Of a DNA stretch of 50,488 nucleotides, positions 26,920 to 36,118 are shown piece after piece; position 1 is the first letter of the stretch; each line of letters starts with the position of its first letter. The notes under the pieces were generated by a model. It ran no database searches. It saw only the letters and a program-made list of their open reading frames with translations, and was not told the origin of the DNA. The stretch is taken from contig CAZAAW010000019.1 of assembly GCA_964483325.1 (NCBI GenBank), positions 1 through 50,488 of the forward strand, in the 5' to 3' direction. This stretch comes from CAZAAW01 sp964483325. GTDB taxonomy: Bacteria; Pseudomonadota; Alphaproteobacteria; Rhizobiales; Kaistiaceae. The position numbers were made by a program, and so were the translations under genes.

Positions 26920-26954
26920 ATCCCCGGAGCCTTGCTCCGGGGATTTTTCTTTTT
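26920..26954 (+). terminator. Intrinsic terminator after ftsZ
   Basis: An 11-bp stem (26920-26930 with 26934-26944) with a CTT loop is followed by TTTTTCTTTTT. It is the strongest terminator in the window and marks the end of the dcw transcription unit, leaving lpxC to its own promoter. Confidence 0.92.
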
Positions 26955-27129
26955 AGATCAGTGAGTTGGAGCGCGGGAGGGGCTGTAACACTGTGTCACC
27001 AAGCGTGATTTGGTTTCGCTAAGCGTCGGTGAGACAAGTGTTTTCCAGATACATCCGAGAGTCGCGACAGGCTGCGTATCCGGCCTTGGTCCGCGACAGG
27101 GGCTGCGGGTGGCATTCAAGGGGCTGACA

Positions 27130-28092
27130 ATGGGGCCGAGTGTGCCGGCTACGAGTATGGGACGCGGTGTATTGCAGACGACGCTGGCCAGTCGGGTCAG
27201 CCTCTCCGGCATCGGCGTCCATAGCGGCAAGACGGTCGGCCTGTCGCTCGGTCCGGCGGCGCCCGGAACGGGCATCACCTTCGTCCGCACGGGCCTCGAA
27301 GGCGGCGCCAGCCGGCCGATCCCGGCCGATTTCTTCCACGTCGGCGCGACGGACCACTGCACCACGCTGCTGGCCGGCAATACGTCGATCGCCACCGTCG
27401 AGCACCTGCTGGCGACGCTGGCGGCCATCGAGGTCGACAACGTCACCATCGAGATCGACGGTCCCGAAGTGCCGGTGATGGACGGCAGCGCCATCGCCTT
27501 TCTCGATGCCGTCGATCAGGCGGGCGTTGCAGCCCTGCCGGCGCCGCGCAGCTATATCCGCGTGCTGCAGCCGATCCGGGTCGAGCGCGGCGGCTCCGTG
27601 GCCGAAATCCTGCCCTATGACGGCCGGCGCGTCGAAGTCGAGATCGATTTCGAGAACCCGATGGTCGGGCGCCAGTCCTATGGCGCCGAGATATCGCCGC
27701 TGCTGTTCCGCAACGAGATCGCCCGGGCGCGGACCTTCGGCTTCCTCTGCGATGTCGAGCGGCTGTGGGCCCAGGGCTTCGCCCTCGGCGCGTCGCTGGA
27801 CAATGCCGTGGTCATCGGCGACGGCCATATCGTCAACCCGGAAGGGCTGCGCTACGCCGACGAGTTCGCCCGCCACAAGGCGCTCGACGCCGTCGGCGAC
27901 CTGGCGCTCGCCGGCGCGCCGATCCTTGGGCTTTACCGCTCCTATCGCGGCGGACATGCGCTCAATGTGAGCGCCGTGCGGGCTCTCTTTGCCGCGCCCG
28001 ACGCCTGGGAACGGGTGGAGATGCCGGGCGTCCACCGCACGCTCGAGGAGAGCGTCGGCGCCCGGGCGGCGGTGGCCCTGCAGGCGTCCTGA
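27130..28092 (+). CDS. lpxC: UDP-3-O-acyl-N-acetylglucosamine deacetylase
   Basis: Zinc deacetylase, the committed step of lipid A synthesis. It has 320 residues from ATG 27130, picked because AAGGGG stands 7 nt upstream and the length fits the family; the frame is open to 27010. The LpxC core begins TLASRVSLSGIGVHSGK. Zinc ligands are the His of VEHLLATLAAIE and the His and Asp of FARHKALDAVGDL. FGFLCDVERLWAQGFALG and NAVVIGDG are further signatures, and the second active-site histidine is in RGGHALNVSAVR. It follows the ftsZ terminator by 175 nt, the standard order in alphaproteobacteria. Confidence 0.96.
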   Translation: MGPSVPATSMGRGVLQTTLASRVSLSGIGVHSGKTVGLSLGPAAPGTGITFVRTGLEGGASRPIPADFFHVGATDHCTTLLAGNTSIATVEHLLATLAAIEVDNVTIEIDGPEVPVMDGSAIAFLDAVDQAGVAALPAPRSYIRVLQPIRVERGGSVAEILPYDGRRVEVEIDFENPMVGRQSYGAEISPLLFRNEIARARTFGFLCDVERLWAQGFALGASLDNAVVIGDGHIVNPEGLRYADEFARHKALDAVGDLALAGAPILGLYRSYRGGHALNVSAVRALFAAPDAWERVEMPGVHRTLEESVGARAAVALQAS

Positions 28093-28295
28093 ACCGCCAC
28101 AAATTTGCGCCAAAGCGTTGGCACGCCGTAGATACGTGCCTGACATCCGCCGATTTCAAGACCGTCTGCGGTGACAGGCGCTTGCGAAAACCGGCGGCTG
28201 TGATGCCGTCGTCGTAGCGCTTCGGGCGCGTTTGGTCTAGGAAAGGCCACCCGATGCCGCAACCCGCCCCCAGCCTTGCCGGATAGTCAGTCGCG

Positions 28296-29156
28296 ATGAA
28301 GCTTCCCACCGCATTTTTCAACGTCGGTGCCCGCCCGGGGCTGGTTCTGATGCGTGCCGCCGTCCTGGCGACGACCCTGATCCTCGCCGGATGCCTGACC
28401 AAGGAATCGGACGATGACTTGCTGGCGACGCCGGAGCGGCCGGCCGGCGAGCTCTACAACGAGGCGCTGGCCTCGCTGCAGGCGGGCAAGCTGCGCGACG
28501 CAACGCGTGGCTTCGACGAGGTCGACCGCCAGCACCCCTATACGGACTACGCCCGCAAGGCGATCGTCATGTCCGCCTTCTCCAGCTTCCAGCGCGGCGA
28601 TTACGACACCGCGGTGACCGGCGCCAAGCGCTACCTGTCGCTCTATCCGAGCAGCGAGGAAGCGGCCTACGCCCAGTACATTCTCGGCGAATCCTATTTC
28701 CGCCAGGTGCCGGACGTGACGCGCGACCAGGAGGCGACGCGCAACGCCCTGGCGGCGATGCAGGAAATCCTCGATCGCTGGCCGAACTCCGAATATGCCG
28801 ACGACGCGCGCGCCAAGATCGTGGTTGTCCGCGACCAGCTTGCCGGCAAGGAGATGCAGATCGGCCGCTATTATCTGGAGCGGCGCGAATACATTGCCGC
28901 CGTGAACCGCTTCAAGGCGGTGGTCACCGACTACCAGGATACCCGTCACGTCGAGGAAGCCCTCGAACGCCTGACGGAGGCCTATTACGCCATGGGTCTC
29001 CTGTCGGAGGCGCAGACCGCTGCCGCCGTGCTCGGGCACAATTTCCCGGACAGCCAGTGGTACAAGGACGCCTTCGCGCTGCTGCAGACCGGCGGCCACG
29101 AGGCCAGCGAGGACCGCGGCTCCTGGATCAGCAAGGTCTTCCGCCGCAGCTCATGA
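28296..29156 (+). CDS. bamD: Outer membrane assembly lipoprotein BamD
   Basis: Essential TPR lipoprotein of the BAM complex, which inserts beta-barrel proteins into the outer membrane. It has 286 residues. A lipoprotein signal ends in LILAGC with C33 as the lipid site; starting at ATG 28350 instead would shorten the signal to 14 residues and leave the same cysteine. GELYNEALASLQAGKLRDAT begins five TPR-like helices, with VDRQHPYTDYARKAIVMSAF and YIMG-type spacing typical of BamD/ComL; GKEMQIGRYYLERREYIAAV is the conserved C-terminal TPR block. It stands between lpxC and recN as in other Rhizobiales, 203 nt after lpxC. Confidence 0.94.
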   Translation: MKLPTAFFNVGARPGLVLMRAAVLATTLILAGCLTKESDDDLLATPERPAGELYNEALASLQAGKLRDATRGFDEVDRQHPYTDYARKAIVMSAFSSFQRGDYDTAVTGAKRYLSLYPSSEEAAYAQYILGESYFRQVPDVTRDQEATRNALAAMQEILDRWPNSEYADDARAKIVVVRDQLAGKEMQIGRYYLERREYIAAVNRFKAVVTDYQDTRHVEEALERLTEAYYAMGLLSEAQTAAAVLGHNFPDSQWYKDAFALLQTGGHEASEDRGSWISKVFRRSS

Positions 29157-29175
29157 CATTCATGGTCGCGGATCG

Positions 29176-30870
29176 ATGCTCGCCGCGCTCGCCATCCGTG
29201 ACATAGTCCTCATCGAACGGCTGGATCTCACCTTCAGCGCCGGGCTGACCGTCCTGACGGGGGAGACCGGCGCCGGCAAGTCCATTCTTCTCGATGCCCT
29301 GTCGCTGGCACTGGGCGCCCGTGGCGACGGCGCTCTGGTGCGCCATGGCGCGGTGCAGGGGCAGGTCACGGCCGTCTTCGAACCGGCACCCGACCATCCG
29401 GCCTGGCGGCTCCTGGCCGAGAACGGCCTCGACGCGTCCGACGGCCTCATCCTGCGGCGCACGCAGTCGGTCGACGGCCGCAGCCGCGCCTTCATCAACG
29501 ACCAGCCGGTCGGCGTGTCGCTGCTGCGCCAGGTCGGCGCGGCGCTGGTCGAGATTCACGGCCAGCACGACGACCGGGCGCTGGTCGATACAGCCATCCA
29601 CCGCGTCCTCCTCGATGCCTTTGGCGGGCTCGGCGCCGATCGCCTGGCGGTGGCCGAGGCCTATGCCGCCTGGCGGCAGGCGGAGGCGGAGCTGGCCGAG
29701 CAGCGGCGCGCCGTGGCGGCCGCCGAATCGGAGGCCGGCTATCTGCGTGACAGCGTCGCCGAACTGCGCGCCCTGGCGCCGGTGGCAGGCGAGGAGGATG
29801 TGCTGGCCGACCGGCGCCAGGCGATGATGCGCAGCGAGAAGATCGCCACCGATATCAGCGAGGCACTGGAGGTCGTCAGCGGCACCGCGTCGCCGGTCCC
29901 AAGCCTCGCCAGCCTCGCCCGGCGGCTGGAGCGCAAGCGCGATACCGCCGGCGGGCTGCTCGATCCGGCCATCGACGCCATCGACCGGGCGCTGGCGGCG
30001 CTCGACGAAGCGGCCGTATCGCTTGAGACGGCAATGCGCGACAGCGCCTTCGATCCGCGCGAGCTGGAGCGCACCGAAGGCAGGCTCTTTGCGCTGCGCG
30101 CCGCCGCGCGCAAATACGATGCGGCGGTCGACCAGCTGCCGGAGCTGATCGAGCGGATGGACGCCGCCCTGACCGCCTATGATACCGGTGCGGCCCGCAT
30201 CGGCGCCCTGGCCGAGACCGCGCGTCAGGCCCGCGCCGGCTATGATGCTCTTGCCGCCGCGCTCAGCGCCGCCCGCCGGGAGGCGGCCGCCGATCTCAAC
30301 CGCGCCGTGGCGGTGGAATTGCCGTCGCTGCGCCTCGAACGTGCCGAGTTCACCGCCACCATCAGCACCGATGCGGCAAATCCTGGGGAAACCGGCATCG
30401 ATGCGGTCGAGTTCGTCGTGCGCACCAATCCCGGGTCGCGGCCTGGCCCGCTGACCAAAGTCGCGTCGGGCGGCGAGCTGTCGCGCTTTCTCCTTGCCCT
30501 CAAGGTGGCGCTGGCCGACCGCGGCTCGGCGCCGACGCTGGTATTCGACGAGATCGATACCGCTGTCGGCGGTGCCGTTGCCGACGCCATCGGCGTGCGT
30601 CTCGCCCGGCTGGCGCAGCGCGTCCAGGTGGTTACCGTCACCCATGCGCCGCAGGTCGCGGCGCGGGCGGAGACGCATCTTCTCATCGCCAAGCAAGATC
30701 ATGGCAGCGAACAGCGCGTCGTGACACAGGTCACGCCGCTTGACCCGGCGCGCCGGCGGGAGGAAATCGCCCGCATGCTGGCAGGAAGCGTCGTGACCGA
30801 CGAGGCGCGCGCCGCAGCCGGCACCCTCATTGCCGGGGCCACGGCGGACCGCATACGGGAGACGACATGA
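29176..30870 (+). CDS. recN: DNA repair protein RecN
   Basis: SMC-like ATPase acting in double-strand break repair. It has 564 residues. The N-terminal half-ATPase has LTGETGAGKSILLDALSLAL (Walker A, about 35-54). The central part, about 165-370, is heptad-rich coiled coil (AAWRQAEAELAEQRRAVAAA). The C-terminal half has the ABC signature VASGGELSRFLLALKVAL and the Walker B stretch TLVFDEIDTAVGGAVADAIG, then VTVTHAPQVAARAETHLLI. Both halves are complete. ATG 29176 lies 19 nt after bamD. It overlaps the MFS gene by 4 nt, so the three may be cotranscribed. Confidence 0.96.
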   Translation: MLAALAIRDIVLIERLDLTFSAGLTVLTGETGAGKSILLDALSLALGARGDGALVRHGAVQGQVTAVFEPAPDHPAWRLLAENGLDASDGLILRRTQSVDGRSRAFINDQPVGVSLLRQVGAALVEIHGQHDDRALVDTAIHRVLLDAFGGLGADRLAVAEAYAAWRQAEAELAEQRRAVAAAESEAGYLRDSVAELRALAPVAGEEDVLADRRQAMMRSEKIATDISEALEVVSGTASPVPSLASLARRLERKRDTAGGLLDPAIDAIDRALAALDEAAVSLETAMRDSAFDPRELERTEGRLFALRAAARKYDAAVDQLPELIERMDAALTAYDTGAARIGALAETARQARAGYDALAAALSAARREAAADLNRAVAVELPSLRLERAEFTATISTDAANPGETGIDAVEFVVRTNPGSRPGPLTKVASGGELSRFLLALKVALADRGSAPTLVFDEIDTAVGGAVADAIGVRLARLAQRVQVVTVTHAPQVAARAETHLLIAKQDHGSEQRVVTQVTPLDPARRREEIARMLAGSVVTDEARAAAGTLIAGATADRIRETT

Positions 30871-32114
30871 CCGCACGTTCGCGCAGCGCGCTGGCGATCC
30901 TCTTTCTCACACTGATGATCGACATCATCGGCATCGGCCTGATGTGGCCGATCCTGCCGGACCTGGTGCGCGAGCTGTCGGGCGGCAGCGTCGCCGACGC
31001 CGCCTTCGCCTACGGCCTCATCGCCGCGGTCTATTCGCTGATGCAGTTCCTGTTCGGACCGACGCTGGGGGCGCTGTCGGACCGCTTCGGCCGCCGGCCC
31101 ATCCTGCTCATCTCGCTGTTCGGCCTGACGATCGACTACATCATCCTTGCCCTTGCGCCGAACCTGTGGATCGTCACGCTGGCGCGGCTGGTCGGCGGCG
31201 TCCTCGGCGGGTCGATCAGCACGGCCTCGGCCTATATCGCCGATATCAGCCCGCCGGAGCGCCGGGCGCAGAATTTCGGCCTGATCGGCGTCGCCTTCGC
31301 CATCGGCTTCATCGTCGGACCGCTGGCGGGCGGGCTATTGGGTGAGATCGGCCCGCGCGTGCCGTTCTGGGTGGCGGCGGTTGTGTGCTTCCTCAACCTG
31401 ATCCTTGCCGCCGTGCTGCTGCCGGAATCGCTGGTGCCGGAGAACCGCCGGCCGTTCCGCATCCGGCAGGCCAATCCGGTCGGCGCCTTCATGACGCTGA
31501 CCCGTTATCCGGCCATCGCCGCCCTCATCGTCATCTTCTTCTTCTCCGGCCTGGCGGAGCGGGCGCTCGAGAACACCTGGGCGCTCTTCACCGCCTACCG
31601 CTTCGAGTGGACGCCGCTCGACGTCGGTCTGTCCTTCGCCCTCATCGGCGTCATGATCGGCATCTCGCAGGGCGGCCTCGTCCGCTTCGCCGTGCCGCGC
31701 CTCGGCGAGCAGCGGACCCTGGAGATCGGCCTGGCGGTCGGCACGCTGAGCCTCCTGGCGCTGGCCTTCGTCAACCAGGTCTGGATGGTCTACGTCATCA
31801 TCGTCGTCTACTGCCTCGGCTGGGGCATCGTCGGTCCCGCCGCACAGGCGCTGGCGACCCGGGCCGTTCCGGCCAACGAACAGGGCCTGCTGCAGGGCGG
31901 CCTCGCCAGCCTGACCACCGCCACGGGCATTTTCGGACCGCCGGTGGCCGCCGGGCTGTTCGGCTATTTCATCGGCCCCAATGCCCCGTTCCATTTCCCC
32001 GGCGTCAGCTTCTTCATCGGCGCCGTGCTGTTCCTTGTCAGCCTGCTGATGGCCCGGCGCGCCGGCATTCGCGCTGCCCTCGGCGGCGCCCCGGTGGCGA
32101 ACCAGCCGAGATAG
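30867..32114 (+). CDS. MFS transporter, TetA-like drug:H+ antiporter family
   Basis: Twelve-helix inner-membrane exporter of the major facilitator superfamily, closest in pattern to the TCR/TET group. It has 415 residues. Helix 1 contains FLTLMIDIIGIGLMWPILP, and the loop 2-3 motif A is GALSDRFGRRPILLISLFG. Helix 5 carries the antiporter glycine-proline motif as GFIVGPLAGGLLGEIGPRVP. The substrate cannot be deduced; similarity to TetA is general in this family and is not evidence of tetracycline resistance. It is coupled to recN by ATGA and lies 2 nt before ligA, so it sits oddly inside a DNA-repair pair. Confidence 0.88.
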   Translation: MTARSRSALAILFLTLMIDIIGIGLMWPILPDLVRELSGGSVADAAFAYGLIAAVYSLMQFLFGPTLGALSDRFGRRPILLISLFGLTIDYIILALAPNLWIVTLARLVGGVLGGSISTASAYIADISPPERRAQNFGLIGVAFAIGFIVGPLAGGLLGEIGPRVPFWVAAVVCFLNLILAAVLLPESLVPENRRPFRIRQANPVGAFMTLTRYPAIAALIVIFFFSGLAERALENTWALFTAYRFEWTPLDVGLSFALIGVMIGISQGGLVRFAVPRLGEQRTLEIGLAVGTLSLLALAFVNQVWMVYVIIVVYCLGWGIVGPAAQALATRAVPANEQGLLQGGLASLTTATGIFGPPVAAGLFGYFIGPNAPFHFPGVSFFIGAVLFLVSLLMARRAGIRAALGGAPVANQPR

Positions 32115-32116
32115 CG

Positions 32117-34297
32117 ATGGCGGATGCCGGCCTGTCGACCAAGCCGATCGAGGAGCTGACGCTGGAGGAGGCGGCTGCCGAGCTGGCGCGCCTGGCGACC
32201 GAGATCGCCGAACATGACCGGCGCTACTACCAGGAGGACGCGCCGAGCGTTTCCGACGCCGACTATGACGAGCTCAGGCAGCGCAATGCGGCGATTGAGG
32301 CGCGCTATCCGGAGCTGATCCGCCCCGATTCCCCCAGCATGCGGGTCGGCGCGACGCCGTCGGTGAAGTTCGCCAAGGTGGAGCATCGGGTGCCGATGCT
32401 CTCCCTCGACAACGCCTTCGACGACGAGCAGGTGGTCGAGTTCCTGCTGCGGGCGCGGCGCTTTCTCCGCCTCGGCGACGATGTCGGCCTCGACGTCATG
32501 GCGGAGCCGAAGATCGACGGCCTTTCCTGCTCGCTGCGCTACGAGGCGGGCGTGCTGGTGACGGCCGCCACGCGGGGCGACGGCTTCGAGGGCGAGAACG
32601 TGACCGCCAATGCCCGCACCATCCGGGACATCCCGGTGAAGCTGCCCGCCGGCGTGCCGGACGTCATGGAGATCCGCGGCGAGGTCTATATGCGCCACGC
32701 CGATTTCGCGACGTTGAACGAGCGCGTCGCGGCCGAAGGCGGCCGCATCTACGCCAATCCGCGCAATGCCGCCGCCGGGTCGCTGCGCCAGCTCGATCCG
32801 GCGATCACCGCCTCGCGTCACCTGCATTTCTTCGCCTATGCCTGGGGCGAGACGACAAGCCTGCCGGCCGATACCCAGTCCGGCATGCTCGACGCCTTCA
32901 GGTCCTGGGGGCTGGTCATCAATCCGCTGATGCGCCGCTGCCGCACAATCGACGAGGCGCTGGCCTTCTACCGCGAGATCGCCGCGGAGCGGCCCCGGCT
33001 GCCCTACGATATCGACGGCGTCGTCTACAAGGTGAACCGCCTCGACCTGCAGGGGCGGCTCGGCTTCGTGTCGCGCAGCCCGCGCTGGGCCATCGCCCAC
33101 AAGTTTCCCGCCCAGCAGGTCCAGACCGTTCTCAACGCCATCGAGATCCAGGTCGGCCGCACCGGCGCCCTGACGCCGGTCGCCAAGCTCCAGCCGGTGA
33201 CGGTCGGCGGCGTGGTGGTGCAGAACGCCTCGCTGCACAACGAGGATTATATCGCCGGCATCGGCTCGGACGGGCTACCGATCCGCGACGGCAAGGATAT
33301 CCGCATCGGCGATACGGTGACAGTGCAGCGCGCCGGCGACGTCATTCCGCAGATCATCGACGTCGACCTGTCGCTGCGGCCTCCCGATGCTCTGCCCTAT
33401 ATCTTTCCCGACCGATGCCCGGCCTGCGGCAGCCATGCCGTCCGCGAGGTCGACGCCAAGGGGCGGCCCGATTCGGTGCGGCGCTGCACCGGCGGGCTGA
33501 TCTGCCCGGCGCAGGCGATCGAGAAGCTGCGCCATTTCGTGTCCCGCCTGGCATTCGACATCGAAGGCCTCGGCGAGAAGCAGATCGAGGCCTTCCATGC
33601 CGACGGCATCATCCGCCATCCCGCCGACCTCTTCCGGCTGAAGGAGCGCGCCGACGAGATCGAGCAGCGCGAAGGCTGGGGCAAGGTGTCGGTGCAGAAC
33701 CTGCTGGCGGCGATCGAGGCGCGACGATCCATCCCGCTGCACCGCTTCATCTACGCCCTCGGCATCCGGCGTATCGGTGAGGCGAACGCCAAGCTGCTGG
33801 CGCGGGTCTATGGCACCTGGGACGCCTTCGCGGCGGCGATGCAGGCCGCGGCCGATCCGCAGAGCGATGCGCACCGGGACCTCATCGCCATCGACGGCAT
33901 CGGCGAGAGCTTCGCCAAGGCGGTGATCGACTTCTTCGCCGAGGAGCAGAATCAGGCGCCGCTGGCCGACCTCGTCTCGCACGTGACGATCCTGCCGGAG
34001 AAGGCGGCCGACACCTCGGCGTCGCCGGTGGCCGGCCTGACGGTCGTGTTCACCGGCGCCCTCGAGCGCATGACCCGCGACGAGGCCAAGGCGATGGCCG
34101 AGCGCCTTGGCGCCAAGGTCGCCGGGTCGGTGTCGCGCAAGACCGATCTCCTTGTGGCCGGGCCCGGCGCCGGCTCGAAACTCAAGACGGCTGCGGAGTT
34201 TCAGGTTAAAGTGGTCGACGAGGCGGGGTGGTTCGACCTCATCGGCGCCGGCAAGGCTTCGCCTGCCGGCGAAGCGGCGTCAGACGAGGCGGAATAG
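32117..34297 (+). CDS. ligA: NAD-dependent DNA ligase LigA
   Basis: Seals nicks in replication and repair using NAD+. It has 726 residues from ATG 32117, two bases after the MFS stop. Domain Ia motif DRRYYQEDAPSVSDADYDEL (about 35-54) binds NMN. The adenylation lysine is K132 in EPKIDGLSCSLRYE. The OB fold contains GRTGALTPVAKLQPV. The zinc finger has four cysteines, CPAC...RRCTG...ICPAQ (about 434-467). The HhH domain and a C-terminal BRCT domain (VVFTGALERMTRDEAKAMAE, about 640-715) complete the protein. Full length and all motifs intact. Confidence 0.97.
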   Translation: MADAGLSTKPIEELTLEEAAAELARLATEIAEHDRRYYQEDAPSVSDADYDELRQRNAAIEARYPELIRPDSPSMRVGATPSVKFAKVEHRVPMLSLDNAFDDEQVVEFLLRARRFLRLGDDVGLDVMAEPKIDGLSCSLRYEAGVLVTAATRGDGFEGENVTANARTIRDIPVKLPAGVPDVMEIRGEVYMRHADFATLNERVAAEGGRIYANPRNAAAGSLRQLDPAITASRHLHFFAYAWGETTSLPADTQSGMLDAFRSWGLVINPLMRRCRTIDEALAFYREIAAERPRLPYDIDGVVYKVNRLDLQGRLGFVSRSPRWAIAHKFPAQQVQTVLNAIEIQVGRTGALTPVAKLQPVTVGGVVVQNASLHNEDYIAGIGSDGLPIRDGKDIRIGDTVTVQRAGDVIPQIIDVDLSLRPPDALPYIFPDRCPACGSHAVREVDAKGRPDSVRRCTGGLICPAQAIEKLRHFVSRLAFDIEGLGEKQIEAFHADGIIRHPADLFRLKERADEIEQREGWGKVSVQNLLAAIEARRSIPLHRFIYALGIRRIGEANAKLLARVYGTWDAFAAAMQAAADPQSDAHRDLIAIDGIGESFAKAVIDFFAEEQNQAPLADLVSHVTILPEKAADTSASPVAGLTVVFTGALERMTRDEAKAMAERLGAKVAGSVSRKTDLLVAGPGAGSKLKTAAEFQVKVVDEAGWFDLIGAGKASPAGEAASDEAE

Positions 34298-34309
34298 AAG
34301 GATGAACGC

Positions 34310-35560
34310 ATGGCGTTCCGTTTTCGCCCGCTCGCCGGGATCTGTGGATTAGCCGGCGCCGCAGCGCTGGCGCTGATGGCGCCCGCCACCGCCGGCGAGG
34401 CTTCGGCAGAGCTCGCCCGCACCCATCTCGAAGCGGGGACCCTGGCGGCCGGCGATGCTGCCCTGGAAGCGGCGCTCGCCGCTGACCCTGCCGATGAGGA
34501 AGCCCGCTACGGGCTGGGGATGATCCGCTTCGTGCGGGCCGTCGAGCACCTGTCGCAGAACCTCTACAAATACGGCCTCGCCAGCAGCCCTCAGATGTCG
34601 ATTGCCGTGGTGCGGCTGCCGGTGCCGGTCAATCCGCAGCCGGAGCCGATCAGCTACGACGCCTTCCGCTCGATCCTCCAGGATTTCGCGACCGATCTCG
34701 CCAGGGCCGACGAGACGCTGGCCGGCATCGGAACCCGCGAGGTCAAGCTGCCGATCGACCTGATGCGCATTCATTACGACGCCAATGGCAACGGCACGGT
34801 TGGCCCGGAGGAGCGCTTCTCGCTGGTGCTGGCGCGTGCCCTGGCCGGCGAGGATTTCCCCGACGACCAGACGATGAGCTTCATCGTCGGTTTCGACCGC
34901 GCCGACAGCTTCTGGCTGCGCGGCTATAGCAACTTCCTGATGGCGCTCATGGAGTTCTGGCTCGCCCATGACTGGCACGCCACCTATGACGCGACCTTCC
35001 AGCGCTTCTTCCCGCAGGGGACCTTTCCGCTGGCCTCGGAACTGGCGCCGGCCGAGCCGGGCGGCTTCCTCAACTCCACCGACGTCGCCGATGCGGTCAA
35101 TTTCATCCACCTGTTCAACTGGCCTGTGGCCGAACCGCAGCGGATGCTGGCGGTGCGCGATCATCTGAAGCAGGTCTTTGCGCTCAGCCGCGAGAACTGG
35201 AACGCGATCGAGGCGGAGACGGACAATGATCGCGAGTGGCTGCCCAATCCGCGGCAGCAGTCGGTGCTTGAGGGCGCAACCGTCACGACCCAGCAGATCG
35301 CCGCCTGGCGGTCGATGCTCGACGTCGCCGACAACGTCCTCGACGGCAAGCTGCTGGTGCCGCACTGGCGCCTGAACCGCGGCTTCAATCTCGGCCGGGT
35401 CTTCACCGAGCCGCGTACCTTCGACCTCGTCCTGTGGATCACCGGACCGGCGGCGCTGCCCTATCTGGAGGACGGCGCCACAATCCAGTCCGGCGACTGG
35501 GAGGCGATGACCTCGGCTTTCGGCGGCGAGTTCCTCGGCTATCTGCTCTGGTTCAACTGA
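34310..35560 (+). CDS. Secreted protein of unknown function with one EF-hand loop
   Basis: 416 residues; I do not recognise the family. Residues 1-27 form a Sec signal peptide (hydrophobic core, APATA cleavage), so the protein is periplasmic or exported. Residues about 30-75 look like one TPR-type helix pair (ARTHLEAGTLAAGDAALEAA, EEARYGLGMIRF). A canonical 12-residue EF-hand loop runs from D157 to E168 (DANGNGTVGPEE) with acidic or oxygen ligands at positions 1, 3, 5, 7 and 12 and glycine at 6. The rest is rich in Trp/Phe and looks globular (FDRADSFWLRGYSNFLMALM, RGFNLGRVFTEPRTFDLVLW). No membrane anchor or catalytic motif is visible. It starts 12 nt after ligA with AAGGATG upstream and ends at a convergent hairpin. 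Calcium binding is an inference from one loop. Confidence 0.85.
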   Translation: MAFRFRPLAGICGLAGAAALALMAPATAGEASAELARTHLEAGTLAAGDAALEAALAADPADEEARYGLGMIRFVRAVEHLSQNLYKYGLASSPQMSIAVVRLPVPVNPQPEPISYDAFRSILQDFATDLARADETLAGIGTREVKLPIDLMRIHYDANGNGTVGPEERFSLVLARALAGEDFPDDQTMSFIVGFDRADSFWLRGYSNFLMALMEFWLAHDWHATYDATFQRFFPQGTFPLASELAPAEPGGFLNSTDVADAVNFIHLFNWPVAEPQRMLAVRDHLKQVFALSRENWNAIEAETDNDREWLPNPRQQSVLEGATVTTQQIAAWRSMLDVADNVLDGKLLVPHWRLNRGFNLGRVFTEPRTFDLVLWITGPAALPYLEDGATIQSGDWEAMTSAFGGEFLGYLLWFN

Positions 35561-35567
35561 AGCCCTG

Positions 35568-35599
35568 GCGGCGGACGGCCTGAGACGGCCGTCCGCCGC
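35568..35599. terminator. Bidirectional hairpin between convergent genes
   Basis: A perfect 13-bp GC-rich inverted repeat (35568-35580 with 35587-35599) and a 6-nt loop fill the 44-nt gap between two convergent genes. No T-run flanks it on either side, so it may act with Rho or only protect 3' ends. Confidence 0.55.
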
Positions 35600-35604
35600 A
35601 CAGC

Positions 35605-36036
35605 TCAGTTGGCGGGCGTGGGGTTGGCCATCGGGTCGCCGGGGCAGCGGCCGCCGCAAGGAGCGGGCGCCGGCGGCGGTTCGGCGGCGACTTCAGCTCC
35701 GTTGAAGCTTGGCGCTGCCGCGATGGCGGCGGCGTCGAGGCTGACGACATAGCGCATGTCGTCGCCGGTGATCTTGGCGAGAAGCGCCGAATAGGGCAGG
35801 GCGATGGTCTTTTCGCCGGCCTTCACCACCACGCCGACGACGGTGCGGCCCGGGTCGAGCAGCAGGTCGGTGATCTTGCCCAGTTCCTCGCTCGTCGGCC
35901 CGTAGATCGTCTGGCCGATGAGGCCGCTGGCAAGCGTCTGGCCCGACACGCGCTTTTCGATGAATTCCTGGGCGCCGGCGGCACTGGTCCATAACAGCGA
36001 CGCCGCGACGACGGCAAAGATGGCGAATCTGTTCAT
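35605..36036 (-). CDS. Secreted PRC-barrel domain protein
   Basis: 143 residues. A signal peptide of about 22 residues (LLWTSAAGA cleavage region) is followed by a PRC-barrel: VSGQTLASGLIGQTIYGPTS, then ELGKITDLLLDPGRTVVGVV and IALPYSALLAKITGDDMRYV. PRC-barrels are small beta barrels found in RimM, photosynthetic reaction centre H and many secreted Rhizobiales proteins of unknown role. The C-terminal 35 residues are Pro/Ala-rich with two cysteines (CGGRC), probably disordered. A second PRC-barrel gene lies 163 nt upstream on the same strand, so the two may be a pair from duplication. Confidence 0.85.
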   Translation of the reverse strand: MNRFAIFAVVAASLLWTSAAGAQEFIEKRVSGQTLASGLIGQTIYGPTSEELGKITDLLLDPGRTVVGVVVKAGEKTIALPYSALLAKITGDDMRYVVSLDAAAIAAAPSFNGAEVAAEPPPAPAPCGGRCPGDPMANPTPAN

Positions 36037-36118
36037 GGCCGTTCCTTCCTCATGCCTCTATGCGGAAGCTGTCGGCGCGAACGCCATCGGTCAAGTCAGA
36101 CCTGCCTCCCGGAATCGA

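Noticed and set aside
31385..32116. A much longer N-terminus for LigA reaching into the MFS gene
   Set aside because: The extra 244 codons are an out-of-frame reading of the MFS gene; LigA's conserved start is at 32117.
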